Positions 1-7,045 of a stretch of DNA of 11,765 nucleotides are shown one piece after another. A model generated the notes under the pieces. The model worked only from the letters and a program-made list of their open reading frames with translations. It was not told the DNA's origin and did no database searches. Both the position numbers and the translations under genes were made by a program. Location: NCBI GenBank assembly GCA_023396555.1, contig JAEWWC010000050.1:1-11765 (forward strand), given 5' to 3'. This stretch comes from Bacillota bacterium (lineage in GTDB: Bacteria; Bacillota; Clostridia; Christensenellales; SZUA-584). Within the stretch, counting starts at the first letter, position 1. Every line of letters starts with the position of its first letter.

Positions 1-725
1 GAAGGGGATATCAGCAGGCTGATCTGCGTTCCGAGGTCGTCCGCCTCCTGACATACCGTCACCTTGTCCCCAAACTCGTCCAGCACGCGGGACCAATACG
101 CCATCTTGACCTCCAGCATCTTGTCCAGCAGGCGCGTGGCCGCCCCTTCTTCCAGCGCGAGGTTGGTGAGCGAAGACTCGTAGCCCATCAGCCAGGTCAG
201 CAGCTCAAACATGCCGGCGGACGGGGAATTGACAATCACGGCATAGCCCGCGTCGTAGATCTGCTCAGCCTTCTCCTTCATGCCCGCAAACCGTGTGTCG
301 TCCGTTATATCGATGAACTTTTCGTATGCGTTCACATCCGCTTCGGTCACCGCATCCTCCAGCGGATGCGAGGCCATATCGTAATAGAAACCGCCGGACT
401 TAGGCATGCGCCATTTGATGCCCCATTCGTCGTGGAAGAACTTGTACTCACCGTCCTCGCCGTGCACCATCTTATAGTCCCTGCCGCTGTTGGCGCGTAC
501 CGCACGGGTGTCCACGCCGTTCTCCAGCAGAAAGGCTTCGCTCGGATTGATGATCTGCTGTACGATATCGAACAGCGTGTTGTCTTCCTTGATGCCCCGA
601 TATTCCAGCAGGTTGTTGTATGCGACACTGGAGATGCCGGACACCGGTGTGGACGCGAGGTCGAACGGTATCTGGTCGGGCTCCTTGTGGTTCAGCGCCA
701 TGTTCACTCTTTCTCTTGAATTCAT
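1..725 (-). CDS. Uroporphyrinogen decarboxylase-family protein (MtaA/CmuA-like methyltransferase relative), C-terminus cut by window edge
   Basis: About 241 residues are present, and the gene continues past the left edge; family members are usually about 340-380 residues. The N-terminus MNSRERVNMALNHKEPDQIP is the typical opening of UroD-superfamily proteins. Near the cut end there is an ADDLGTQISLLISP stretch, which matches the conserved (D)DLGTQ-SP segment of the corrinoid methyltransferase-like branch. The HemE hallmark MRQAGRY expected in the first 50 residues is absent, so heme synthesis is unlikely. Known relatives move methyl groups between corrinoid proteins and thiol acceptors; many, like this one, are found beside sugar transporters with no proven role. 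It is the last visible gene of the importer operon, 17 nt after the second permease. The HxC...C zinc site that would support methyltransfer lies outside the window. The family call is firm but the substrate is unknown. Confidence 0.85.
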   Translation of the reverse strand, partial: MNSRERVNMALNHKEPDQIPFDLASTPVSGISSVAYNNLLEYRGIKEDNTLFDIVQQIINPSEAFLLENGVDTRAVRANSGRDYKMVHGEDGEYKFFHDEWGIKWRMPKSGGFYYDMASHPLEDAVTEADVNAYEKFIDITDDTRFAGMKEKAEQIYDAGYAVIVNSPSAGMFELLTWLMGYESSLTNLALEEGAATRLLDKMLEVKMAYWSRVLDEFGDKVTVCQEADDLGTQISLLISP

Positions 726-732
726 TGTCATA

Positions 733-738
733 CTCCTT
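733..738 (-). promoter_or_regulatory. Ribosome binding site that decides the UroD-family start
   Basis: The minus strand reads AAGGAG here. Two in-frame ATGs follow, at 731 and 725. The spacing to the first is only 1 nt and to the second 7 nt, so translation should begin at 725 (MNSRER...). Confidence 0.75.
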
Positions 739-742
739 ATGA

Positions 743-1720
743 TCAGTTTTTCTTTCTCTTCGCGTACATGCCCAGCAATACCAGCAGCACAAGACCGTAG
801 ACGATCTGCCGTCCGCCCTCGCCGGTGTTCAGGCTCACGAGTATGCTGTTGAGCGTGGTCAGTACGATGGCTCCCGCGATCACACCCGCGTATTTGCCCT
901 TGCCGCCCTCCATCGACACGCCGCCGATGACCACCGCTGCAATGGACGGCATCACGTATTTGGAGCCAATGTCAAGGTAGGCCGTGCCGGTATAGCCCAG
1001 CAGGAACAGTCCGGCGATGGCCGCGATGGCGCCGCTTAAGCCATAGGCAATCATGCGGATAACCTTGGTGCCCGCACCGGACAGCCGGGCGGTCAGGTCG
1101 TTTTCGCCGATGCCGTACAGCAGCCGCGCCCACTTGGTTTTGGACAGCAGCACAATGGCGATGGCTGCGATGATAACCCAAACGATCAATATGTATGGGA
1201 TATCCGCGGTGCGGCCCGTGCCAATGATCTGCAGCAGCTCCGCCGACTTGCCCTTAGGCTGGCCGCCGGTGTATATCAGCGTCAATCCCTGTATCACGCT
1301 GCCCATCGCCAGCGTCATGACCAGCGGCGGCATACCGAAGAACGATACTCCCATACCGCTCACGCACCCAAGGCCGAAACCCACCGCGATGACAACGATG
1401 GCAGCAAACCATATGTTTCCATTCTCGCCATTCATCATCTGTGCCGCCATGCATACGGTCAGCGATATGATGGAGCCCACCGACAGATCGATGCCCTCCT
1501 TGCCGGAGATGATGACAATGGTCTGTCCCAGCGCGATAATGCCAAGGTAAGCCGACAGGCTGAGCACATTGGTCAGATGCGAGAACTGCAGGAAGCCCGG
1601 CGATATGATGCCGCCCACCAGATACAGACCGATAGCGATGACGAAGGCGGTGACCGTCTTGTTGGCAAAGAAGCTTTTAACGCGACCGCTCTGTTTATTT
1701 GTTATTTCCGTTCCATTCAT
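743..1720 (-). CDS. Sugar ABC transporter permease (second permease, YjfF/RbsC-type)
   Basis: A 325-residue polytopic membrane protein of the BPD_transp_2 (RbsC/AraH) family. It has a short hydrophilic N-terminus, a first membrane segment near residues 22-40, and about 8-10 hydrophobic segments in all. The family signature is present as SGKEGIDLSVGS (about residues 72-83), with two extra residues relative to the usual SGGIDLS. The cytoplasmic coupling region is GIGENDLTARLSGAGTKVIR, followed by VVIGGVSMEGGKGKYAGV, both typical of the family. The C-terminus is basic (KRKKN). It should form the translocation pore together with the preceding permease. It starts 20 nt after that gene. The start ATG has only a weak GGGG element about 8 nt upstream, so translation may partly depend on upstream ribosomes. 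Confidence 0.92.
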   Translation of the reverse strand: MNGTEITNKQSGRVKSFFANKTVTAFVIAIGLYLVGGIISPGFLQFSHLTNVLSLSAYLGIIALGQTIVIISGKEGIDLSVGSIISLTVCMAAQMMNGENGNIWFAAIVVIAVGFGLGCVSGMGVSFFGMPPLVMTLAMGSVIQGLTLIYTGGQPKGKSAELLQIIGTGRTADIPYILIVWVIIAAIAIVLLSKTKWARLLYGIGENDLTARLSGAGTKVIRMIAYGLSGAIAAIAGLFLLGYTGTAYLDIGSKYVMPSIAAVVIGGVSMEGGKGKYAGVIAGAIVLTTLNSILVSLNTGEGGRQIVYGLVLLVLLGMYAKRKKN

Positions 1721-1740
1721 GTTGATAACCCCGCTTTATA

Positions 1741-2712
1741 CTATTGCTTGACGATGGTCTGCCGTCTCGCCTGCCGCATGCTCGGTATGATGGACAGTAT
1801 CAGCGATATTATGATGATCAGTCCCTTGATGAACTCCTGATACAGCGATGGAATATTAGCAAAGAATATAATGTTCATCAAAAGGCTCAAGCTGGACGCA
1901 CCGAGTATCGCGCCTGCCACCGTACCACGCCCGCCTGCCAGCGCAATGCCGCCGATCACAATGGACGCGATAGAGGTCAGCGCGAACGTGTCGCCCACGT
2001 GCGCGTCTCCTGAGGCTGTTTGTGCCGTCACGCTAAAGGCCGCCAGCGCAATAAACACGCTCGCGATCAGAAAAGCCTTTACCTTCGTCTTAGCGGTATC
2101 GATGCCGTTCGCCGCGGCCGCGCCCTCGTTCCCGCCCGTCGCATACAGATAACGATAGGTCCGTCGCGTCTTGATCAGCTGCCAAATCAGCACCGCCACG
2201 ACGATGATGATCAGCGATACGGGGATCACGTCAAACAGGCTGGCCATGTACAGCCGGTAATAATCCGCCGGAATGTAGCCGCCCGGCTGCGGCATGATAA
2301 GCAGCGCCGCGCCGTACCATATGGTGGACGTCGCGAACGTCGCCACCATCGGCGGCATCTTCAGATATCCGATGCAGACGCCATTGACCGCGCCCATCGC
2401 CAGCGAGACGCCGAGGCCCGCCAGCAACGCCAGCAGTATGCTCCCCGTCCCGTCCTGCATCAGCGATGCGATGGTCACATTGATCAGCGTAACGCCGGTG
2501 CCGATGGACAGGTCGATGCCGCCCGACACCACGATAATCGCCTGCGCGATGGCCAGCAGTATCATCGGCGTGAACGTCATGATGTTTGACTTCACCACCG
2601 ACAGGGTGAAAAACCGCGGCTGCAGCGCCGCGTTGACGATCAGCAGCAACAAAAAGACCAGTATGCTGGAAAATGCCGAGCTCTTCTTCAATCTGCTAAA
2701 CCACTTCTTCAT
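1741..2712 (-). CDS. Sugar ABC transporter permease (first permease, YtfT/RbsC-type)
   Basis: A 323-residue polytopic inner membrane protein of the BPD_transp_2 family. The family signature GGIDLSIG is at residues 64-71. The coupling segment GGNEGAAAANGIDTAKTKVK and the later IVIGGIALAGGRGTVAGA are also typical. The N-terminus is basic (MKKWFSRLKK) and precedes the first membrane span at about residues 13-30. The reading frame overlaps the end of the ATPase gene by 17 nt, and an AAGGGG element lies 7 nt before the ATG, suggesting coupled translation. It differs clearly from the next permease, so the pore is probably a heterodimer, as in the E. coli YtfT-YjfF galactofuranose importer. The cargo cannot be read from the sequence. 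Confidence 0.92.
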   Translation of the reverse strand: MKKWFSRLKKSSAFSSILVFLLLLIVNAALQPRFFTLSVVKSNIMTFTPMILLAIAQAIIVVSGGIDLSIGTGVTLINVTIASLMQDGTGSILLALLAGLGVSLAMGAVNGVCIGYLKMPPMVATFATSTIWYGAALLIMPQPGGYIPADYYRLYMASLFDVIPVSLIIIVVAVLIWQLIKTRRTYRYLYATGGNEGAAAANGIDTAKTKVKAFLIASVFIALAAFSVTAQTASGDAHVGDTFALTSIASIVIGGIALAGGRGTVAGAILGASSLSLLMNIIFFANIPSLYQEFIKGLIIIISLILSIIPSMRQARRQTIVKQ

Positions 2713-4234
2713 TTGCGCACCCCTTGCCCGCGGCGATCCTGCTGGCGTTGAACACCGCCGCAGTCAGCATCTCATCCGTCATTCCGTCGTTTGTCAGTTC
2801 GTCCACCACGCACCCCTCGAACATAATCAGGAAACGGTCGCAGATGGACAGCAGCTCCTCATTGTCGCTGGCGTACAGTATCACCGCTGCGCCCTCTGCC
2901 GCCAGTGCACACACCAGCTTGTAAAGCTCCGCCTTGGCTTCCACGTCCACGCCCTTGGCCGGGTCGGACAACAGCAGCACCTGGGGCTCCAACGACAGCC
3001 ACTTGCCCACGACCACCTTCTGCTGGTTGCCGCCGGACAGCAGCCTGACTTCCTTCTTCGGGTCGTCCGGCACTATGCTCAGGCGCTTGATTGCAGTCCG
3101 CACGTCGCCGTGCAGCTTGTTTTTGTTTAGGAACAGCGGGCTGCGCCTTTTCGCAAATTGTGGGAATATGGTATTCTCATAGATGGTATGGCTCAAGAAT
3201 AACCCTTCCTTATGCCGGTCGCCCGGCACCAGCACGATGCCCTTGCGGATGAAATGCTTGGCGTGCCGCCCTTTAATGGCCTCTCCATTGAACAGTATCA
3301 CGCCCCTGTCATACGGTGTCATGCCAGAAAGCACTTCGAGCAGTTGCTCCTGACCCTGACCCTGCAGGCCCGCTACGCCCAGTATCTCACCCTTGTTCAG
3401 CTTGAGGTTGATACCGTCCATCATTCCGGACGCGCACAGCTCTCTCGCTTCCAGCACCGGTTCGCACGTAGCGCAACCCGCCGTCTTGTAGTCGCAGACG
3501 TTCTCGTCCTTCTTGCCGGTGATCATTGAGACGATGCGCTTCTCGTTCTTCTCCTCATACTCAAAATCGATCTCGCCCACCGTGGCTCCGTTGCGCAACA
3601 CCACCACCTGGTCGCAGATGTTCATCACTTCCCACAGCCGATGGGAGATGAATATCATCGTGATGCCCTGTGCTTTCAGTGAACGCATCACCGTGAACAG
3701 CTTTTCCACCTCGTTTTTGGTGAGCGCCGCCGTCGGCTCGTCGAGTATCAGCAGCCGCGCATCCTTGCTCAGCGCCTTGGCAATCTCCACCAGCTGCTTT
3801 TCCGCGGGTGACAGGCTCTTCACCTGCGTATCCACACATATGTCATCCGTCAGTTTGCTGAGCGCCGTTTTCGCCATCGTTATGCATTCGCTCTTGTTTA
3901 CGAAGCCGGCTTTCTTTAAATCCTCATGCCCCAACGCGATATTTTCCCAAACCGTAAGTTCATCCAGCAAACTCAAATTCTGGTGCACCATCACGATGCC
4001 CAGCTTCTGCGCGGCGGACGGGCTCTTGATGTCCGCCTCCTTACCGTCCAGCAGTATGCTGCCGGAGCTTAGGCGGTATATGCCCGTGAGTATGCGGGAC
4101 AGCGTGGTCTTGCCGGAGCCGTTGGACCCCAGCAATCCGCAGATGTTGCCCTGCTTCACCCGAATATTGCCGTCGCTTAGCGCTTGTATACCGCCAAAAT
4201 TCTTTTTCAATGATTTCGCTTCTAAAAAATACAT
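2696..4234 (-). CDS. Sugar ABC transporter ATP-binding protein, two nucleotide-binding domains (RbsA/MglA/YtfR-type)
   Basis: 512 residues, the normal length for this family, with two fused ATPase domains. Domain 1 is intact: Walker A GSNGSGKTT (36-44), Q-loop Q85, signature LSPAEKQ (141-147), Walker B LLILDEP (161-167) and switch His198. Domain 2 is degenerate: the P-loop position reads GLQGQGQEQ (289-297) with no Lys-Thr, the signature LSGGNQQK (399-406) is good, and Walker B reads LLLSDPAKGVD, with Ser423 and Asp424 where the family usually has Asp-Glu. A degenerate second P-loop is normal in this family; the altered Walker B is less usual. The linker carries four cysteines (247, 254, 257, 267). 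It powers import through the two following permeases. The start has a G-rich ribosome site at 4242-4247. Confidence 0.94.
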   Translation of the reverse strand: MYFLEAKSLKKNFGGIQALSDGNIRVKQGNICGLLGSNGSGKTTLSRILTGIYRLSSGSILLDGKEADIKSPSAAQKLGIVMVHQNLSLLDELTVWENIALGHEDLKKAGFVNKSECITMAKTALSKLTDDICVDTQVKSLSPAEKQLVEIAKALSKDARLLILDEPTAALTKNEVEKLFTVMRSLKAQGITMIFISHRLWEVMNICDQVVVLRNGATVGEIDFEYEEKNEKRIVSMITGKKDENVCDYKTAGCATCEPVLEARELCASGMMDGINLKLNKGEILGVAGLQGQGQEQLLEVLSGMTPYDRGVILFNGEAIKGRHAKHFIRKGIVLVPGDRHKEGLFLSHTIYENTIFPQFAKRRSPLFLNKNKLHGDVRTAIKRLSIVPDDPKKEVRLLSGGNQQKVVVGKWLSLEPQVLLLSDPAKGVDVEAKAELYKLVCALAAEGAAVILYASDNEELLSICDRFLIMFEGCVVDELTNDGMTDEMLTAAVFNASRIAAGKGCANEEVV

Positions 4235-4254
4235 CGGAAAGCCCCCCGCTGTAC

Positions 4255-4284
4255 GGCAGGGAGCGGCAAACCGCCGCTCCCGCC
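4255..4284 (-). promoter_or_regulatory. Intercistronic RNA hairpin between binding-protein and ATPase genes
   Basis: A perfect 9-bp GC-rich stem pairs 4259-4267 (GGGAGCGGC) with 4273-4281 (GCCGCTCCC) around a 5-nt loop. Three further pairs (4255-4257 with 4282-4284) form past a single bulged A. No T-run follows on the minus strand, so it is not a standard terminator. Its place between the first and second gene fits a 3' stabiliser or partial attenuator that keeps binding-protein mRNA more abundant than ATPase mRNA. That role is inferred by analogy with other binding-protein operons. Confidence 0.75.
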
Positions 4285-4300
4285 CAGCAGCTGTTATGTG

Positions 4301-5431
4301 TTAGTTGAACAGAGCGTCGAGATCCTCTTCCGACAGCCATTCGTCGATGAAGTACGCGTCCGGCTCGTCCTTGTACTTGTCGAAATACTCGTCGAGATTA
4401 TCGTTCGTTACGTGATCTTTCACCGGGTAGTAGTAGGTCTTGCCGTCCAGCACGCCGTCCTTGAACGTCTTGCCCTGCAGCAGCCGCACAGCGATGCCAA
4501 GGCCCGTTGCGCCGATGCCCGGAGGGTTGTTCTGGCCGTAGGTAGAGAAGCTGCCCGCGTCCTTGAGCTCTTTCCACTTCTTCACGAAGCCCATCATCAG
4601 CTCGCCCGTTACAACCGGCACATCACGGCCAGCCGCTTCAAAAGCATTCACCACGCCCAGCGCCATGCCGTCCTGAGTCAGCACGCCGTCCAGCTCCGGA
4701 TACGTTACGATAAGATCCGACATCACCTGCTGTGCGCTCGCCTGATCCCAGTTGCCATTCACTCTGGTCAGCACATTGATGCCCGGGTTCGCCGCCAGCA
4801 CTTCGTCCATGCCGCGCATGCGGCCCACGTTCGCCGGATGGCCCGCGATACCTTCCACGATCACGATGTCGCCCTGGCCGCCTAATTGGTCAACCATCCA
4901 CTGAGCCAGGTTCGCGCCCCACTTGGCCTGGTCGATAACCACGTTATACGCACTCTCACTGGTCACCGCCTGGTCTATGCACACAACGAGGATGCCCTGT
5001 GCCACCGCTTCTTCGATAACGGGGTTCAGCGCCGTTTCCGAGTTCGGGTCAATGACCAGGCAGTCCACACCGGCGTTGATCATGTTGCGAACCTGCGCGA
5101 TCTGCGCGTTAACATCGAGGCCCGCGTTTTGGATGATGACGTCTTCGATGATTCCCTGGCCCTTATAGAAAGCGGCAAGGTCTTCCACCGAGTCGATCAT
5201 CTGGGTTCTCCAGCCATTGCCGATGTAGCCGTTGCTGAAACCGATCAGGTATTTCTCCTGCGAAGCGGCAGGCTCTTCGGAAGCCGGAGCTTCGGCAGGC
5301 TGTTCCACAGCCGGAGCTTCGGTTGCAGCCGGTTCTTCCTGAGCAGGCGCTGTCGGCGCAGGCGCACAGGCCGTCAGCATGAACGCAACCAGCAGCAGCA
5401 CGCAAATGGAAACGCTGAGTATCTTCTTCAT
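4301..5431 (-). CDS. Sugar ABC transporter substrate-binding lipoprotein (periplasmic-binding-protein type 1 fold)
   Basis: 376 residues. A lipoprotein signal ends in LTAC with the lipidated cysteine at residue 22. A Pro/Ala/Glu-rich tether follows at about residues 23-58 (repeats such as EEPAATEAPAVEQPAEAPAS), then a type 1 sugar-binding domain beginning KYLIGFSNGYIGNGWRTQM. Further family stretches are ITGVDC-like NAGVDCLVIDPNS, GDIVIVEGIAGHPANVGRMRG and ELDGVLTQDGMALG. The fold is that of RbsB/YtfQ proteins, which capture pentoses, hexoses, furanoses or polyols outside the membrane. It is the first gene of the importer operon. A strong GGAGG lies 6 nt before the ATG at 5431. Upstream DNA holds candidate operators. 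The specific ligand cannot be deduced by eye. Confidence 0.94.
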   Translation of the reverse strand: MKKILSVSICVLLLVAFMLTACAPAPTAPAQEEPAATEAPAVEQPAEAPASEEPAASQEKYLIGFSNGYIGNGWRTQMIDSVEDLAAFYKGQGIIEDVIIQNAGLDVNAQIAQVRNMINAGVDCLVIDPNSETALNPVIEEAVAQGILVVCIDQAVTSESAYNVVIDQAKWGANLAQWMVDQLGGQGDIVIVEGIAGHPANVGRMRGMDEVLAANPGINVLTRVNGNWDQASAQQVMSDLIVTYPELDGVLTQDGMALGVVNAFEAAGRDVPVVTGELMMGFVKKWKELKDAGSFSTYGQNNPPGIGATGLGIAVRLLQGKTFKDGVLDGKTYYYPVKDHVTNDNLDEYFDKYKDEPDAYFIDEWLSEEDLDALFN

Positions 5432-5450
5432 TTTCTTCCTCCTTTTTTAT

Positions 5451-5478
5451 TTGCGGCCATTATGTTTTATTGCCGCAA
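5451..5478. repeat. Inverted repeat TTGCGGC-N14-GCCGCAA in the importer leader
   Basis: Perfect 7-base arms at 5451-5457 and 5472-5478 are separated by 14 AT-rich bases. It sits just upstream of the ribosome site of the binding-protein gene. It could be a repressor operator downstream of the promoter or a leader hairpin that affects translation. The arms are GC-rich within very AT-rich DNA, which makes chance less likely, but no function is shown. Confidence 0.5.
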
Positions 5479-5480
5479 CA

Positions 5481-5508
5481 AATTTAAATAAAAACCTTTT
5501 AGGTTCAA
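5481..5508 (-). promoter_or_regulatory. Candidate importer promoter overlapped by an AACCT-TTT-AGGTT palindrome
   Basis: On the minus strand TTGAAC (5508-5503) and TAAATT (5486-5481) are 16 bases apart, each matching 4 of 6 consensus bases. A palindrome with 5-base arms (5493-5497 and 5501-5505) covers the -35 side. This arrangement would suit a repressor that blocks RNA polymerase. The hexamer matches are weak in AT-rich DNA. Confidence 0.3.
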
Positions 5509-5579
5509 CTTTCTTGGGCGCTTAGCTTAATAACTTTTGAATTTTGGTATAAGAATTTTTTGTTGTTTGGCGATTTTGA

Positions 5580-5593
5580 TGATAGCTGTTTCA
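5580..5593 (-). promoter_or_regulatory. cre-like catabolite control site
   Basis: The minus strand reads TGAAACAGCTATCA. It agrees at 13 of 14 positions with the Gram-positive catabolite-responsive element TGWAANCGNTNWCA; the single mismatch is the first base of the central CG. It lies about 150 bases upstream of the binding-protein start and in the control region shared with the oxidoreductase operon. By family knowledge CcpA or another LacI-type regulator would bind such a site. The binding is inferred, not shown. Confidence 0.5.
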
Positions 5594-5772
5594 AAATAAA
5601 AATACGACATAATTTTTATGCGTTTTGGGTGGAAAAACTTATCCTTTTCAGTTTAGAGAAAACAAAATGATAGAATGACATCGGTATAATATGGACGCCG
5701 AAAACGACTTTATAAAAGCTTTTTAAGCCCCTTGAATTGGCTCTTATATTGCTGTGTACATTAATAAATAAC

Positions 5773-5796
5773 ATAACCGAATAGGTTTCCGGTTAT
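5773..5796. repeat. Inverted repeat ATAACCG-N10-CGGTTAT, possible operator
   Basis: Perfect 7-base arms at 5773-5779 and 5790-5796 with a 10-base spacer, so the arm centres are 17 bases apart, or about 1.6 helical turns. It lies between the cre-like site and the oxidoreductase gene, about 135 bases before that start codon. The dimensions suit a dimeric regulator specific to the sugar genes. No regulator gene is in the window. Confidence 0.45.
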
Positions 5797-5823
5797 AAGT
5801 CAGGGTCAAAAAATTCCACCATA

Positions 5824-5853
5824 TTGATTAAATTATTCGGTCCATTTTATCAA
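5824..5853 (+). promoter_or_regulatory. Weak candidate promoter for the oxidoreductase operon
   Basis: TTGATT (5824-5829) and TATCAA (5848-5853) are 18 bases apart, each matching 4 of 6 consensus bases. Transcription would begin near 5860, about 70 bases before the ATG. It overlaps nested inverted repeats. A perfect TATAAT at 5685-5690 is an alternative -10 but has no recognisable -35. Confidence 0.22.
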
Positions 5854-5929
5854 CTCCGAAGAATATCATAATGGCAATATCTTATCGTTCTGATGTCTCA
5901 ATTAAAAATAACAAGGAGGTTTTTTTGCT

Positions 5930-7030
5930 ATGAAGGTAATGGATTTAGATCTTAAGATAAATCCAGTCTTGCCCAAAAAGTTGGATTATAAGATCGGGTG
6001 CATTGGCGCCGGTTTCATTATGCGGGACTGCCATTTGGTCGCGTACCGCAACGCAGGCTTTAACCCGTGGGCCATCACGTCGCTGTTCCGTGAGGAATCC
6101 GAGCAGGTCGCCAAACGTCACAACATCCCCAAGGTGTACGACACCTGGCAGGAACTCATTGACGACACGGACATCGAGATACTGGATATCGCGATACCGC
6201 CGGACAAGCAGCTAGAGGTCGTGCAGTATGCCGTCACAAAATCCCACATTAAGGGCATCCAGTGCCAGAAGCCGCTGGCGATGAACCTCGATGAAGCCAA
6301 GCGGATCGTATCGCTGTGCGAGGACGCGGGCATCAAGCTGGGCGTCAACTCCAACATGCGCCACGACCAGTCCATCCGCGCCTTGAAAGCGATACTGGAC
6401 GAAGGGCTGCTGGGCGACCGCGTTCTGGCCACCATTGACATGCGCGCCATCCCGCACTGGCAGGAGTTCCTGAGAAAGTACGACCGCATCGAGATACTCA
6501 ACATGGGCATCCATCACATAGACTCGTTCCGTTACCTGTTCGGCGATCCCAAGAGCATCACCTGCGTGACGCGCAAGGACCCGCGCACCCAGTTCAACCA
6601 CATCGACGGCATCTCGCAGTACACCTTCCAGTATGACGACGGCTTCATGGCCACCAGCCTGGACGACGTATGGGCATGGCCGGGCGAGGGCGCTGAGAAG
6701 GACTTCTATATCAAATGGCGCGTGGAAGGTACGGATGGCATGGCAAAGGGCACCATCAGCTGGTTCAACCCTTACCCAACCCCCAGCACCGTTGAGTTCA
6801 CCACCAAGAAGTATCCGGGCCAGTGGTTCTGCCCCAAGTGGACGAAGGTATGGTTCCCTGATGCATTCGAGGGCACGATGGCACAGCTTTTGTGCGCAGT
6901 GGAAAATGGCACGGAGCCGGAGATCGGCGGCCGCGACAACTTAAAGACCATCGCCTGTGTCGATGCCTGCTACGAATCCATTGCCCAGCAGAAGACGATT
7001 CAGTTTGAAGACATTCTCAAAAGAATATAA
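5930..7030 (+). CDS. Gfo/Idh/MocA-family oxidoreductase
   Basis: 366 residues, normal for this NAD(P)-dependent dehydrogenase family acting on sugars, cyclitols and sugar acids. After a roughly 20-residue leader, the Rossmann fold opens KIGCIGAGFI (21-30) with the GxGxx nucleotide loop. The usual EKP triad is QKP here (Gln113-Lys114-Pro115), so the lysine is kept and the glutamate lost. The second conserved site is GIHHIDSFRYLFG (193-205), with His195/His196 and Asp198 expected near the substrate. The C-terminal half is the usual beta-sheet dimer domain. A consensus AAGGAGG lies at 5913-5919 with a 10-base spacing to the ATG; the next ATG, codon 4, is too far. It is the first gene of a two-gene operon facing away from the sugar importer. 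The substrate is unknown; the imported sugar or cyclitol is the likely one. Confidence 0.93.
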   Translation: MKVMDLDLKINPVLPKKLDYKIGCIGAGFIMRDCHLVAYRNAGFNPWAITSLFREESEQVAKRHNIPKVYDTWQELIDDTDIEILDIAIPPDKQLEVVQYAVTKSHIKGIQCQKPLAMNLDEAKRIVSLCEDAGIKLGVNSNMRHDQSIRALKAILDEGLLGDRVLATIDMRAIPHWQEFLRKYDRIEILNMGIHHIDSFRYLFGDPKSITCVTRKDPRTQFNHIDGISQYTFQYDDGFMATSLDDVWAWPGEGAEKDFYIKWRVEGTDGMAKGTISWFNPYPTPSTVEFTTKKYPGQWFCPKWTKVWFPDAFEGTMAQLLCAVENGTEPEIGGRDNLKTIACVDACYESIAQQKTIQFEDILKRI

Positions 7031-7045
7031 AAGGGAGGACTCATC

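Larger units (their letters stand above)
5432..5929. other. AT-rich divergent control region
   Basis: 498 bases separate the importer operon (leftward) from the oxidoreductase operon (rightward). I see no credible gene: open frames are short and lack ribosome sites. Base composition is much richer in A+T than the flanking genes. It carries a cre-like site, several inverted repeats and weak promoter-like hexamers, listed separately. Nested repeats are also present near the rightward gene: TTCGG (5836-5840) with CCGAA (5856-5860), inside ATATTG (5821-5826) with CAATAT (5875-5880). The region is long for a simple divergent promoter, leaving room for more than one regulator. Confidence 0.8.

Noticed and set aside
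1..725. Heme-synthesis HemE assignment
   Set aside because: The MRQAGRY signature expected near the N-terminus is missing, and the DLGTQ segment points to the methyltransferase-like branch.
2020..2589. Long plus-strand frame (189 codons) opposite the first permease
   Set aside because: Its Arg/His/Gln-rich product is typical of antisense shadows of GC-rich genes; the minus-strand permease has clear family motifs.
5685..5690. Perfect TATAAT on the plus strand
   Set aside because: No -35-like hexamer lies 16-18 bases upstream; chance matches are common in AT-rich DNA. Kept only as an alternative.
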